In this document: in pieces, positions 1-13,418 of the stretch | Layout: each line of letters opens with the position of its first letter | How positions within the stretch are numbered: position 1 is the first letter of the stretch | Assembly: GCA_030268105.1 (NCBI GenBank) | Contig: BSDZ01000019.1 | Span: 412,001 to 476,000 of the forward strand | Direction of reading: 5' to 3' | DNA from: Volvox africanus | Lineage: Eukaryota > Chlorophyta > Chlorophyceae > Chlamydomonadales > Volvocaceae | Length of the DNA stretch: 64,000 nucleotides | Translations under genes and position numbers: made by a program | Notes under the pieces: model-generated | Seen by the model: only the letters and a program-made list of their open reading frames with translations | What the model was told of the DNA's origin: nothing | Database searches by the model: none

Positions 1-232
1 ACGGCCAATCATAAACTTCGTACAAAACGCCTTAAAATATAAAAAATTGACAATCATGACATAAGATACGCTACATTGCAATGAAAACATTTGTTCATTC
101 TCATTAGGATATGGTTGTGGTTTATTTTGATGATGGTGGCTGGTGCTCATTTATATAATATTTAAGGTCAGCACGCGGTGGCCACGACGGCACTATTGGA
201 AGCAAGGTAGTAGAGAGGCATAAGTTACTCAC

Positions 233-3200
233 CATAAGCCCTGGTGCTACTTGAGGCTGTCTGGATCATAAAACCTAATAATTAGGATCAACAATGAGAG
301 GCAATCACAATAATGATATGCATTATTTGATTGAACAATTTACGGTGCGGGATAAATGATTTCACATCATGAGCAGGGATTTGAACCAAATACATCGCTG
401 TCATACGTAAAAAATGTTAATATAATGAATAAAGATTTATTTCTGATGTACAGACGTCCCTAACCAAATTCGCAATTCTTCCTTTGATATAAGCGATAAG
501 GAATAAAGGCCTGTCCTGACGAGGCTGATCTATCTAGGGCGTGCCGATTCATGGTAAGGCTCTGCTAAAAATCGCAATCATGCAGTGTACGGATATACTG
601 CGCGTATTCCTTTCCACTCCGGGATGTGCACCATCTACATACTGGACAATAAACAACGTCCGAACCATCACCAGCTGATCGGATGAACCAAATCATCGTT
701 ATCCAGTTGCGAAGCCCTGCTGTGCTATGCTAGCTCCGGACTGAATCATGCATGCCATGGCTGAAGTAAACAACAAAAATTGAGCTCGTAATTTGCTAAT
801 TAACGAGTAATCCCGGAATGCATCGGTCGGAATGCAATAGGGACATCGGAAGATGTCCCTAAACATGGTCATCCCGCATATTACCCGTCTTTATATACCC
901 CCAGGCTACTACACCCGGCCTGCCTCCCTTACCCGGTGCGATGATGTCGGGTTTGATGCGGCCATCTGGAAATGTTTATCAAAGCAAGGGAGATGTATGA
1001 ACACAATAAATGGAATAAACTCCTTTTATGCAAACAAGTATACAAATCCTATAATTATATCAATATCTAGCTATTTATATTAATTCACACAAATTCAACG
1101 AGGCATGTAATCATATTATAAACTATGTATATAACTATATATACATATTCGTATATTCGTACCATCGCAAAAAATTCATGCGTAGCCGCAGCTGCAAGTA
1201 TTCCAAATGCATGCCCAGCGAATCCGCTTTTATCCATCCCATCAACCTCGTGTGCTTGCTTCTTATATATTACTTGTGACAGAGGTCAAAAGCTCGTCCG
1301 CTTTTAACGCTTTGTCTTTTATTTGGATCATACGTGTTTTACGACACCCGTATACATACTAATGCCCGCTTCCAGCCAATACTGCTATTAATGCAAAGCC
1401 CGATTACCAGGGTTAGGTCTTAATTGGACCTAGATATGATTAATGGACCTACCGCGCGTGGGGCCGTAGGAGCTGAAATCTGTGACACTATTCGAATCCA
1501 AAGGGACCTTTAGCATAGGTTGTTGAAAGGGAGCATTATTAGGCGGCAGCAGCAGGACATGTCGTCTACGCACACAGAAATGTTTATATGCATGGAAATT
1601 CGGCAAGGCAAGGCAAGGCTGGCACATACACGCACGTCAGGAATTAGTAAAATGATGATAATAATAAAGTACATATGAATGTATGTATACGAAGTACAAG
1701 CAAGGCTATGTACATGGGACCTTATCATGCATGCTTTAGAAATCGCGTCCAGAATAGTTTTATTGAGGAGTGTATGTATACTGATACATCATTTATGGAC
1801 GTACTGAATGCCGTACACACATATATTTACGTACCACGGTGCCACTTATGAAAAGGGAGCCACTTTCACTTTGCAGGGTGTCGATCAAGTTATCTCCATC
1901 TGTCTGTGAACAGCAGCGAGGAAATGTACGTACCACCAAATCGTGACGAAAGATAGGACCGTGCGGTGGATCGAGTGACGAGTAAGTACACGGGAGCTTG
2001 AAATGGCTGTTAGGCAGCAGAGAGAGTTAATTGATAACGCGTGATGAAGCCCCGAGACGCTAAGCCTTAAGAATATCATGACTCCAACCATTATGAATCG
2101 CATAATATACATATAATGTATATATTCCGGATTATAATTATATGAAGCTCATTCACCTTGCCCAACGCAAGCACTCAATCTCAATCTATCTACACACACG
2201 CGCTCAATTAAAATATAGACAGATATAGATATATTGCGGCATCATAATAATGCCCTTCGTTTACACAAGAGACTCGCGAGTTCATGACACATTAACATCT
2301 TTATCATTATCACTATAATGACAAATGACAAATATGCATTTAACAGCCACTTGTTGAATCTCTGTTATATCCGCCCAGCTTCAGCAAGGGTCCGATCGAA
2401 AGATGTCCAGATTACTGGTCTAAGGTACGTATAACCTTAGAAACATACGTCCAGGGTACGACATACACCATGCACACCCTTCCGAAAAAAGTACCATACC
2501 CACCGCTGCAACAATTCGACACTAACTCTTTTATTTTCCTTTCCTACCTTAAAGATCATCGATATGGGCACCTGGATGGATTCCGAACCTTCCTCAGAGG
2601 TGTCTAGTTGCGGAGGCACTAGCTTGTCCAAAAATGTCTGTACGAGGATTACAGCAATGCCATTTGCGGCCATGACGTTTGTCCCTTTCTTGACGATGCT
2701 ACAACCTGAGGAACGGACCAACACAACCCGCCCTGCCACCTGGGCGGCGTTGTTGAGAGGTGCGCAGGCAGTGATGGGGTCGGCCACCGCAAACTCCACC
2801 TGCCAGCAAAGTAACGAGGCGGTGTAGCGGATGGAAGAATGTATGTCGGGGTTTTCGGGTTTAGGGATTTTGTTAGGAATTTACATAAATTTACATACTT
2901 ACTAAAATATGAGATATATAAAGAGAGAGGCAGATGATGAATGAAAACCTGCAGAGCGGGGATGAAGCGTGAAATGAGCAAATAATAACCTTATTACATG
3001 TATATGATGACACACGCACCCTGAACACAGACCCACCCACCCTCTATTCACCTTCCACCTTACACATATATACTATACACAGCAAGAGAGCATACCTGGG
3101 AGTTGCTTGGGATGATGGACGCCAAAAGCGGCAAGTTGCTGTGCTCCATAATCGGGAGCTGTATGCATGTTGTCCACAAGATGAAGGGGGGCATTAAGAA

Positions 3201-6200
3201 ATAATAATTATATATCATATACATGTGCGTGTGCATGGTATACATGTACCCATCCAGCCATCCAATAATTATGAATAACCACTGGATCTAATCGCATATT
3301 TCGTTGGTCAATTTATTTGACGAGATGATGAACACTTGAGCAAGAATGTTGAACAGAGATGGATGGATGGACGAACAAGCAATTAAACAACTCCCAACGC
3401 ACGCAAATATTAGGAGTACGTAGCAGTAGCTAGTGGCAACGAAAGGTAGGCGAGAAAATCAACGAATTAGTTCCCTATTATATTGGGAATGATGGATAGG
3501 AAGCAACCGGCAAGAGCGTACCAGGTAGAAGTATGTTCGTTATACGGCAAACGTTATTAAGCATTTTATTGTGAGGTGTTCTGGGTTTTACATAAACATA
3601 AACTACCTCCCTACGTTTAAGTACTTAGAGTTATATATACGTAGCTAGGTACTTACCGTACGGCTAAAACTTAAACCGAAGCGCATGAAAACAACCTTAT
3701 ATACACCGACGTTTAGGCCAGCTGACTTCGGTATCCGAAATCCTGCTCCCACCGTCACCACATTTTTTGCAATTGCTGGAGTTATGATCCGCTGGCCTTG
3801 GCTGGAGGGATAATTTCCTGTACGACATCATGTAAGCAACAGCCGGTGATGATCATGCATGTATGTATGGAGCCTGGACGGTGAGCGGATTTGTGGTGTG
3901 AATTTACAAACGATATAGAGAAATCTTACTTGATATTAACATTATGCCACTGCTGACCGAGTGGGTGGCCGAGAGATTAATGGCGTACATTTCATGGGCT
4001 GTAAGCACCCCCTGCATACCCTTCCTGAGTTAGTATCCGTCTATCCTTATTTAGCCAAGGCGTACTCACCATAGTTTCCTGCAGGGACAAAGGAGATGAA
4101 GTCAGGGTTCCTCCAAAGGAACGTGTCGAAATCTGTGGGGTATGTACACAATATATGTGGGAATTGCCAAGAATGTTGTTAATGTTGCGAAATAGCTGTG
4201 TGACCGTACGACATACCGTTAGACGCCATCGCATGAACCGACAACACGATAGGATATTGTTTTGCTGGTTACCTCACGCCAAACATCCGCGTCACATCAA
4301 ACTGCCGGTGAATGCACACCTTGCGCTCTATTATTGTAATCTCCGAGAAGGGTCCCCCAAGAGTCGCTGGATATGGTGGCGCCCGCCCGTACATGAACCT
4401 GATGACGAGGATCAGAGAATGAATCGATTGGATCGGGGGGCAGAGATGGGGGAGGGTTCAAATAAACGGTACGAGATGGATGGTCACTGGATGAATGGAT
4501 GGATGGTTTGTACGGTTGTGTATTGTATAGGTGGTTTTGCACGGTGGGACATATGAGATGTGATAGCGCAGCCAAAGTAAAATGCGTGTAGGACAAAGAA
4601 TGAAAAATAGAACAACTAGCAGGGAAACAAGCAAGGCACATTCATTCGAACGCTAATCGCCCACATAACGCATCAGTTGAGCATCCCGCTCTATAGATTT
4701 GCAATTGCGTGCAAATGGTGCGGGTTGAATTTGAAGCAGAGAGGGACGGATCCTCTTTGTAGTAGTCGTGCATGCCCGGCACACGTTTCTACAAGAGGCC
4801 TTTGCGGCTCTCAACTACTACGCTCATGATGTCTTAGGGCTTATTGGGCTCTGCAATTCCTCTCTATTCGCCCGCCACCATCATGCTGCCAGACGTTGAA
4901 CCCAGACGTGGATTCTGTGTTGCCTCTCTTGTCCCCTCTCAAATGAAATTTGGCAGGTGGTCAATGCCTGTTTATCATCTGGTGTGACTCAATAAACTCA
5001 AGCTACTTGTACATGCCACATCCAAACTAGTATCATAGCTATTCAAGCTACTTGTACGTGCCACATTCCCTGTATAATGAACCCGGACATCAACAAACAA
5101 ACGGCTTTAGTATGAAACCCGGAATCATAGTAGTAAAAGTAGAAAACACATACAAAAGTAAACAGGTGATGCTAACCTTCCTACCTGAGTGCCACCTGCT
5201 GCTAGCTAGCTGTTTCGCTATCAGGCTGATGACTCACCGGTAAGTAGTCCACTTTGAGGTTCGTTGGCACGAAGAGTTGTGTCGCCTCATAGCCAGGTGA
5301 GAAATCCACGACACTCAGCCGCGCGAGAGGGGCTGTCCCCGTGGCGAGAGTCAGTACCGTGGGACTTTTGCGGTCAGAGAGGTCAGACAGTGAAGAACCT
5401 GCGATGACGCTGCCGCACATGGTACCGTGGCTTCCATAGCCATCTATAAAGTCACCAAAGTCTGACCATTTAATATTGTGGGTGGCGTTTCGTGGCATAG
5501 CGGCAAAGAGGAGGGAGGGGTGGGGGTTGGTGAGGCCTCACCAAAGGCGGCAACGACAGGTGATGGGACAATCAATGGCTGAGATGGACTCCGAAAGAGT
5601 GATGGGTTCCGGAGCGGTTGTTGGCGGAGTAAGTGCAAACTGGGGCCACGGGAACCACGTAGGCGGTGGTAAGAAAGTAATAAAATATGCCTTACTTGGT
5701 TGGAAGGCATATTGTACGACCTTGCGATGGTCCGGGATGCGCCAGTACGTCATGGCGCCGATGGTGGGCAGGCCCGTAGTATTGGCCAGCCGGGAGGCGT
5801 ACACGCCCGTATAAGCAGGGTCGCGAAAATAGCACTGATCAACATCGACCCCCGAATCACCCACCTGTGTGTGTGAGGGGGATGGAAGGTGGGTATTACC
5901 GTATCTGTGAGCCCGCGCATAGCGTTTTAGGATATTACTCCTAGTTGATAAATAATTTAATTTTATAATATCTTGTAGCTAATAAAAAATTTAATACGCG
6001 TGGAATGCAGTTCTGCAGTAATGTAACCTTACACCTGCTGACCGGAAGGGTGAGGGTTCGGGAAGATATGATTGCAAATCATGACATGACATAAACTGGA
6101 TGAATTGCGTGAGAATAATAATGGATATCCTTATCCGAGAGGGGGGGAAGGGGGCGGAAGCGGGGGCCGGGGTAAAGGGTACAAAGGGCAGGAGTTTAAG

Positions 6201-9200
6201 GAAGGCCCACAGACGGATAGATTGAGAGGGCGTTGCTGATAACGTACGGATTGATTCACGCAAAGCTGGGGCAGAGGCGCCGAGATACCGCCAACATAAC
6301 GTCGCCGTACCACAATTCATAAAGCCATTTGTGACAAAAGCGAGTTAGGATAACTTGTGTCTATGTCGGTGTCTGAATATTTTCTACGCCTGGTGTACTT
6401 GTACGCGGTCTGCGGCCTTCGTGCCGCCCTGCCAGTTGTCCCCTCAAAACAGGCACATCCCGTGCTCCATTCGTACATACATACCCCAACGATCTCGCCC
6501 TGGCCCTGTAGTCCCGCGGACCAGTACGGCCACTTGTCTTTCGACATCTCGAACTGAAATGTTCCGTACAATGTCGAATAGCTTGCTTTGTCATACAGAT
6601 CCTGACTAATAGCGCCTGTTCAGATTTAAAACCAATTGTAACTTGCTAAAGCAAGCAGCATCAGCCAGCGACGGTATGTGGATCCGCTTAAGCAAAACCG
6701 ATGATTGTTGTTAGATCGTGCACACAAATGTGTCATACATTCAAGTGTACGACGTACGATAAGCGCATGACAACGTAACTATGAAATTAATTCTGCCTTA
6801 TCTCACTCATAGTTGTTTTAAATTCACAACTTAAACCGTACGTGATTCGCATGTACAAGCCTCACAGTGTGTAATCAGATGCCTTAGGCCTGATCTGAAT
6901 CCCGACGGGCCCTGATGAAGATGTTGGTTCGATTGGTAGGTCATGCATCGGCGTGACCATCTACAATTTACCAGATAGAGCGAGGGGCCCACGGACATGG
7001 GCGGGTTGACTGCTTCCTTAGTTTGACCCTGATCCAGCATACCTGTTTGAACCAGCTCGCTTGCTCCAAGGTTCATATTTTTGTTTCGGAGCATCGGGTA
7101 CACCGCGCGCGTGACAGTCAGCGTGGCGAACCATGTAATGACGTCTGGCAGATTCTACAAATACACGTGTTAACACGGATTTGATGTGCAAGTTGTTAGA
7201 AGAAGAATAGATCTCTGCTATGTGAAAGAGAATTGGTAGGACATACTGCCAAGCAATGGATAAATATAAATATAAATACAAATATATATTTATGTATTAC
7301 ATATAACAAAACATATATATATATATGTTTTGTTATATGTAATTATATATTCATATGAACCCCGTTCATCGTGCAGGGTTGTGCCCGCTGGCTACATGCA
7401 TAGCTTGGTTCGTATTATTCACCGACCCATTCACCGACACAAGGCAGCTACCGTGCAATCGTGCAATTCCGCGACGGTATCAGACCTCTGCGGGATGATT
7501 TTACGTCTGCTGGTCTGAGCGCGAGATCCCTCTGGCTACGAATAATGGAATTACTAGCTGCTGCTCCCTTTCGTCGTTTCGATGGTTGACTTATGTACGG
7601 TACGGAACAAGCAGACAGACCGTATGTAAAATCAGACGCTATACGTACGTACCCGCTTGCACACATACACGATAAGGGTGGAACCAACGCGTGGTGCTGA
7701 TATGCTCGGCCAGCAAGGCTCCTGGGAGGTATTATTGATACCTAAATCCGCGACCAAGATTGCTGGCCATATCGCCGCTGCGGACCGCATCATGTCAATT
7801 GTCACGTTAGGAACCATTTCCACAAGCAGACCGTACTGCACGACATATCCTGACACGTTCAGGCTGACCATGCTTTCCAGTAGCTCAGCAGAGGCCACCG
7901 AGTTGAGAACCGCGTCGATGTCGTCACTGTCGTACCGGTCCCTTAGGGGCACGAGCTCGGGGGCGATCTTGTCACGCGCCTCATAAGGGGTCTGTATGTG
8001 AGAGGATGGGGACGGACAGAAGTGAGGCACGCACGTAAGGAAATAAGGGAACTGGCTGGGAGAGCGAGTGAATAATGCCGCGAATAGTACCTTTGCTGCG
8101 GGGTTCTTGGCATCTTGCTTTGGTTGCGGGTGACGAATTTAATGGGCTGTGTGTGTCTGGACATTCATATGTATATTCCCATTCGGCCCTATTGCTTGTC
8201 TTTCCAGGGCAAGTCGCCCACAGTGTAACACGCACGTAGTATATATACACATATTGTATTACATTATATATGTAATCCTAATAATTATGTTATACGCATA
8301 CGGTTTAGGTTTTTAGAAAGGAGTAAGGAAGTGCTCAAATATACATAGTGATAGAGAGGAAGCGAGTATGTGAGAGGAACTTACAAGGACAAAGAGAATA
8401 CAGTAAATAACACATAACGAGCGGGGCGCGCTCTAAGCTGGCGATCACGCATCCGATCGCTCAATTCATAGATTCTTTAATTATTTGCCATTCACAGATA
8501 AGGAAATAAAGAAAGAGAGAAGTAAAGAACGAAATGGCTGATGGCTGTTAAAGGTAGAGTGAAGTTTGCTTCAGATAGATAGGTAGGCATCGGGGAGTAT
8601 AGAACCCTGCCAGACAGAAAGCAGAGACAGAGAAACAGACGGCAGACGGAAAGACAGGTAGGTAGCTAGTTGGACGTACAGACAAATTCAAAGAGAAATC
8701 GTAGGATGAGAGAAAACATATTTAGGGTTACGGTATGCTACGTCCGTCCCTCTCCTCGCCCAGAACATGTTACATATTTTCAACTTCATGAAGCAGGGTG
8801 CGTGGAAAACGCTTTTGTGTATTGTGGACATATAAGGGCCCATATTAACTGAATGCAGATCTCACGACGACATCACGCAACATACATCGCTCCTGTGCTT
8901 CGCTCATGGCAGGAAGGGGGTCCACATCCCGGAGCCCGGACAATCGACTCGACTAACGCACCCAGAGAGCTTCAAAACGCGGCCAGAGGTCGACGAGAAC
9001 TCTTTCCGACGTCATCAACGCCATCAGCACGTTGACAGGAAGATATGAAACTATAATGCCACCGTTCTGCAATACGAATTCTTGAACTTGCTTCAATCGA
9101 GCGTCGACGTACATGATAAGGTACAGCTCAGATGATGGTACGTCAAACCATGGTTTGAGTGGAAAGATCTTGCGATTTACAGGCGGAGCTGATGCTACCC

Positions 9201-9537
9201 CGTTACTCGACCTGCAAGCAAAGCAAGTAAGGGAAAAGGTTACAAGGCCGAGCTACTTATCAAGGTTCGGGTGGGGTTTTACTAGCTATCCAGTCAGAAC
9301 GAAGATGGAGTCCAGGTAAAGGTCAGCAGTTGGATTACTGCTCGCTTGTATTACTTTCTGGAATGTACTGATTTTGTAATTTGTATAGAAGATCGCTTAC
9401 GTTACGAAGGTGTCCCCCGTCCGAAGCTTGACCGTTGCGAATACGGGGAGGAATCCGCCATCATCCTCAGATGCTTCAAGTAAGCCCAAGGAAAACAATC
9501 CAATCACAAGAACAGCTATGATAACAAATTTATTCAT
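233..9537 (-). CDS. Secreted subtilisin-like serine protease A (5' 16 exons, runs off left edge)
   Basis: S8 subtilase of the type with a long propeptide and a PA insert; family precedents in volvocine algae are sporangin and VheA. Exons by splice site and phase: 9537-9401, 9211-8962, 7991-7653, 7154-7043, 6615-6485, 5864-5696, 5461-5238, 4398-4320, 4132-4070, 3817-3657, 3143-3096, 2799-2548, 1903-1835, 1507-1453, 965-933, 256-233. The start ATG at 9537 opens a hydrophobic signal peptide (MNKFVIIAVLVIGLFSLG). Propeptide-like sequence fills residues about 46-280. Catalytic Asp is in VGDSGVDVD (about D326) and catalytic His in YGSHGTMCG (about H391). SSDSWG and PAGNY follow, the latter holding the oxyanion Asn. 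The PA domain begins VEFAVADPITACAP. FSSYGPT and DGRIKPDIIAPG precede the expected Ser exon, which lies outside the window. All frames are open, so nothing suggests a pseudogene within view. The last two exons are the least certain. Confidence 0.87.
4759..4821 (-). repeat. Small GTAGTAGT-ended repeat, copy i
   Basis: On the minus strand it reads GTAGTAGTTGAGAGCCGC, AAAGGCCTCT, then CGACTACTAC after a short middle. The ends are near inverted complements (GTAGTAGT and ACTACTAC), as in a MITE. It lies in intron 7 of subtilase A. Confidence 0.6.
7296..7343. repeat. 48-bp perfect palindrome
   Basis: The halves attacatataacaaaacata and its complement meet at an (AT)n centre with no mismatch. It is in intron 3 of subtilase A and is able to form a cruciform. 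Confidence 0.9.
8190..8231 (-). mobile_element. SINE-like element, terminal fragment
   Basis: About 42 bp matching the GTGTTACACTGTGGGCGACT end of the family, in intron 2 of subtilase A. Confidence 0.5.
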
Positions 9538-11400
9538 TGCCGAGTCAGTGGTAATACTGAAACGCTCGAAACTCTGCAGGTTATTGTTCCCGCCTTCAGG
9601 ACATAGTCGCCGAAAGAAAGCCTTCGCGATTTCAAATTAACTCTGGCGGAACTTCTACATGCGTTTCATACTGCATTTTAAACCTTTTATGCGACTTTGC
9701 AGTATTAAAGCATTCACTTGACGACGTGCCGTACTATCATCGATTTGCACCTTATATATAGCAGGCAATTGTCGTAATAACCATTATTTTAAATTCATTG
9801 ATAAAGATCTACATTCATACGATGCTCGGGAGTATTACAAATGTGCTTACACCGTCAACTAGTGCTGTAGCCAGAAATACAACCACGTGGGTAGCGTAGG
9901 CCAAAACGACGGGCACAACTTGCGTTTGGCATGAAGCCACAGATACCTAGAACACAGGGGAATGCAAAATTATCTTACGTATTGCAAGGAATAATATCTT
10001 ATTCCTTCTGACGGCATCTAAATAAGCATGGTATGCTGACGATGCTCGAACGAGGTGCAACATAAATAGGGCCGGGCATACTCCTGCGTACTTCTGCTAG
10101 TCGTCCGTCTGCAGCAGACATAGGACAACTGGCGGTACCGACGCCGACAAAATCCTACATGGTTTGTGGCTTCAACTATATAGGTATTTTAATACAGTTT
10201 CCGGTCACAACCGGTAAGGCACAATACTGTGTCCAGGATCGATCTTGACCGAGATTGGGATAATCATTCCGCCACTGGTTGAGGGTTGATGTGCGCCCGA
10301 TGTTGGTGGACGGTGAGGACCCCGGTTATAGTGACTGGCGAGTCGACCAGGAACGGAGTTGTAGCCACCGTTGATCCGGCAGATTCCACTGCGGTGTGCT
10401 GATGGCGGGTGCTGAACCACCTACTGGGAAAATGAGTTCGGAAAAGTCGACTTCCGTTGGGGTGAACGGATGAGGGTGCCCCGAAGTACAGGTGAAGGCA
10501 GGGACTTCCAGGTTGTAGCCACGGGTGAAGCAAAGCCTCCCTCCTATCCTCCCCCCTTCACACACATGTATATGTGATATATATGGAGCATTATACGTAA
10601 TGTTGTATATGTAAGACTTTGGAACCGACCAGAGAGAAAGATCCGTAGCTGCGCATCCCTGCCTCACGACATCATATGTGAAGGTAGGGAACGGTAGAGA
10701 AGCTTTTGGATATGGGTACGACATCAAATTATGAAAGTTCCTACACCCGCAGAAACGCGCCCATGTAGGATTTCCCGGCCTAGGAAATGAACGATGTAAA
10801 CACCGGCGAAAAGCGGCAGAGCTTAATCCTGCAGAAATAGGCATAATAAGCCTGTGTCTGCAGGCCTTGATTCCGCTCGTCGCTACATCTATCGCTCGTA
10901 CGCTTCCCGGATTATGAAATGCTGAACCGTCTGTTTCCAACGACATAACAAGACGAGCGGACATTATGAAATGCAGCTGTATATGTTTACATGCATCGGT
11001 AGAAAGTCGATTGAAAGCGGTTGAGGAAGGGTTGCCTTATGTGGTTGTCAGGGGACATTAGTTAGCGCGGCGTGGCAACGTGGCAACAGCACGCACAAGA
11101 ATACGGCTTGATCCTGCTCATAACGGTGTACGTATAAGAAAGTTACAGTGTTTTCGTAGTTTACAAGTCAGCAACGAGAGCCTCGTTGACGTTTGAATGT
11201 TTTGTCGTTGAATGCAACAGGGCCCTCGTAAATAGATAGTCGGACTGAAACCTTGTTGTCTACTGTTTGCTGCAACAACGACTGCATGGCACCTACATTT
11301 ACATGAAATCAGTGCAGCTGTAAAAAACAATATCAACGAACGGAAAGCTTCCCCCTTTTCCTTACCACTCCCGCTTTGGTCGGCAGATTTCCCGATAATA
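9538..11400. other. Upstream region of subtilase A; no supported gene
   Basis: Contains a minus-strand open frame of 212 codons (10326-10964) and overlapping shorter ones. None has a recognisable domain or consistent splice context, so no gene is called. The promoter of subtilase A should lie just upstream of 9537, but I see no diagnostic element. Confidence 0.4.
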
Positions 11401-12198
11401 GACTTCTTTTCAGGGAATTCAGTGAGGAAGCCTTACGTCTCCATTGGGCTACTCTGGTGTATCGATTTTGGAACAAGCTAGTGCGAGGCAAAAAAAGCAT
11501 CTTTCACAATGTGTTTTGTGAAGGAATTCGTACTGGCCCTTCCTAACGTTAGGCTTTCGAAAACCTAACTGTAGCGCTACAGTCAGTTAACTGACTATCC
11601 AGAATCCACTTGGGGGGGCTATGGTGTTGCAAGGGCTGAGGTGCTTAGGGGCATTTGCCAGACCTGCCTACTGATTTAGATCTTGCGGGTCGCGATTGGA
11701 TTCCTTAGCGTCTAGAGAAATATGTATAGGGTCGGTCGGTCATGTTTATTATCTTGGAGGAACGCTTTAGGAAGACTGGTTGGGCCCGGGTCTTCTTACT
11801 TTACAACGTTAATTCGTGTGTGTTGGTGGTAAGCCAAGCGTGAAAAGTACGCCGGAACATAGTATATTGGGCCCTAAAGGTTAACCGCCCTAACGGCCGC
11901 CCGAGAGAGCAACACTGGTGTCGTGTCTGCAATAACGCTAGCTTGTTTCGTGGAGGATGAATACCATGTGGTGATGGAGTGTCCCACCTGTGCTGAAGTG
12001 CGTACCGCTTTTGCTAATTTGGGGATGAGACCCTAATGAGGCCATAATATGCTTCAAATTTTGTGTACTCCCGCCAAACTGACTATTCCGAAACCCAAAG
12101 TACGACGACACACTTCCGAGAGGTCCGTCCTTCTCCTACCCTAAACTGCATTTTGGGGGTAAAAGCCCAATGTTACATTTGACCCGATGGGACTGCTA
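11401..12198 (+). mobile_element. 3' remnant of a non-LTR (LINE) retrotransposon
   Basis: Plus-strand translation near 11430-11530 gives LRLHWATLVYRFWNKLV, a Trp-rich block typical of the region after the reverse transcriptase core in L1-like elements. About 400 bp on, WCRVCNN and, one frame over, FVEDEYHVVMECPTCAEVR form the C-terminal CxxC...H...C zinc-binding motif of many LINE ORF2 proteins. The frame is broken by stops and at least one frameshift, so this is a dead copy. It ends where a TACC microsatellite begins (about 12199), which may be its 3' tail. The upstream limit is unclear. Confidence 0.65.
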
Positions 12199-12344
12199 CC
12201 TACCTACCTACCTTCCTACCTACCTACCTACCTACCTACCAGCTAAATAGCAGTTTATTAGGTTATGGGCATCGAGGCCGCAGAAATACATCCAATCAGA
12301 CATCACCCTATCTATGTATCTATGTATCTATGTATCTATGTATT

Positions 12345-12565
12345 GGGTGTTACACTGTGGGCGACTCGCCCTTCAAAGACGAGCACCGGGGGTCCTGACC
12401 GGACCGAGCCACAGCGCAGGGGAGGAACACGTGGCTTTGTCTGTCTGTCCTGCCACGTGCTCCCCCTCTCACTAGGGCCAGCGAGCCCTCATAGGCTCTC
12501 GCCTGGCCACTCACAGAGCACTCAGGGCTACCAAGAAACCACCGGAAGGCCCAACAGAAAACGGG
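12345..12565 (+). mobile_element. SINE-like element, copy 1 (full length)
   Basis: A block of about 220 bp starts GTGTTACACTGTGGGCGACT and ends near ccaacagaaa. It is inserted within an ATGTATCT repeat in the left inverted arm. The same block recurs at 63654-63868 in opposite orientation, with partial or diverged copies at 8190-8231, 29820-30003 and 39339-39438. It encodes nothing convincing. Small size, dispersed copies and truncation suggest a SINE; a MITE is possible, but I see no terminal inverted repeat. Confidence 0.7.
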
Positions 12566-12589
12566 GGACACCTAGCTGCTCAATATATA

Positions 12590-12727
12590 TGTATCTATGT
12601 ATCTATGTATCTATGTATCTATGTATCTATGTATCTATGTATCTATGTATCTATGTATCTATGTATCTATGTATCTATGTATCTATGTATCTATGTATCT
12701 ATGTATCTATGTATCTATGTATCTATG

Positions 12728-12779
<52 letters not shown>
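12590..12779. repeat. (ATGTATCT)n and (ATCT)n microsatellite
   Basis: An 8-bp unit repeats to about 12730, then passes into a 4-bp unit to about 12779, directly after the SINE-like copy 1. The YLCIYVSM open frames are artefacts. Confidence 0.95.
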
Positions 12780-13371
12780 ACTCTAGCTATATATCTACGT
12801 CTGACGTACGGTCACGTAAATTAAGATTACTGCCGGACGTAACGGTACGTCCAGATAGGTACGTAGCTAGCTACCTCCCGTGTATAATGCATGGGAGTTA
12901 CGTTTTACCTCCATCTATCTATCCCGTATGTCAATCCGTATGTCGTCGGCCAACACACACGCGCGTGCACATATACGTACATAAAATCCTTCCACTTGTT
13001 ATACGCATATCAGCCTAGGACGTAGTTGGTTGTATGTTGCTTAGCCTTGCATGCATGAGTGCCTCCGTTCCTGCCTTGCTCTATCTAGCAACCTGTCCTG
13101 CCATCGTTGATAGGCAAGGATTTTCAGGACCGGATTTTCACGCATTGTACATAAACACAAACACACATGCATATAAAGATACATACACCCGCATCCTGCA
13201 CTGTATGTAACCGATCGCGATCCTCGCTCGAGCAACTCGTTGTCGGAAACAACATGTAGATAGAGCGCGTGACGACATTTATAGTGCAGCAACGAATAAA
13301 TGGAAGCGCTTAAAGAAGAGGGCTTAAAGACGGGGGGGATTCGACGGAGGATATGTCGGCTTGGGTCCTGT

Positions 13372-13418
13372 TTGGATGGATGGATGGATGGATGGATGGA
13401 TAGATGGATAGATAGATG
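13372..13418. repeat. GGAT/GATA microsatellite (left arm)
   Basis: Tetranucleotide repeat matching the longer ATCC/ATCT tract at 23636-23722 in the right arm; the two copies have diverged in length. Confidence 0.9.

Noticed and set aside
10326..10964. 212-codon minus-strand frame upstream of subtilase A
   Set aside because: No recognisable domain, odd composition and no splice context; it may be chance or a decayed element.
12265..13018. Open frames rich in MYLCIYVS
   Set aside because: Artefacts of the ATGTATCT repeat and the SINE-like element.
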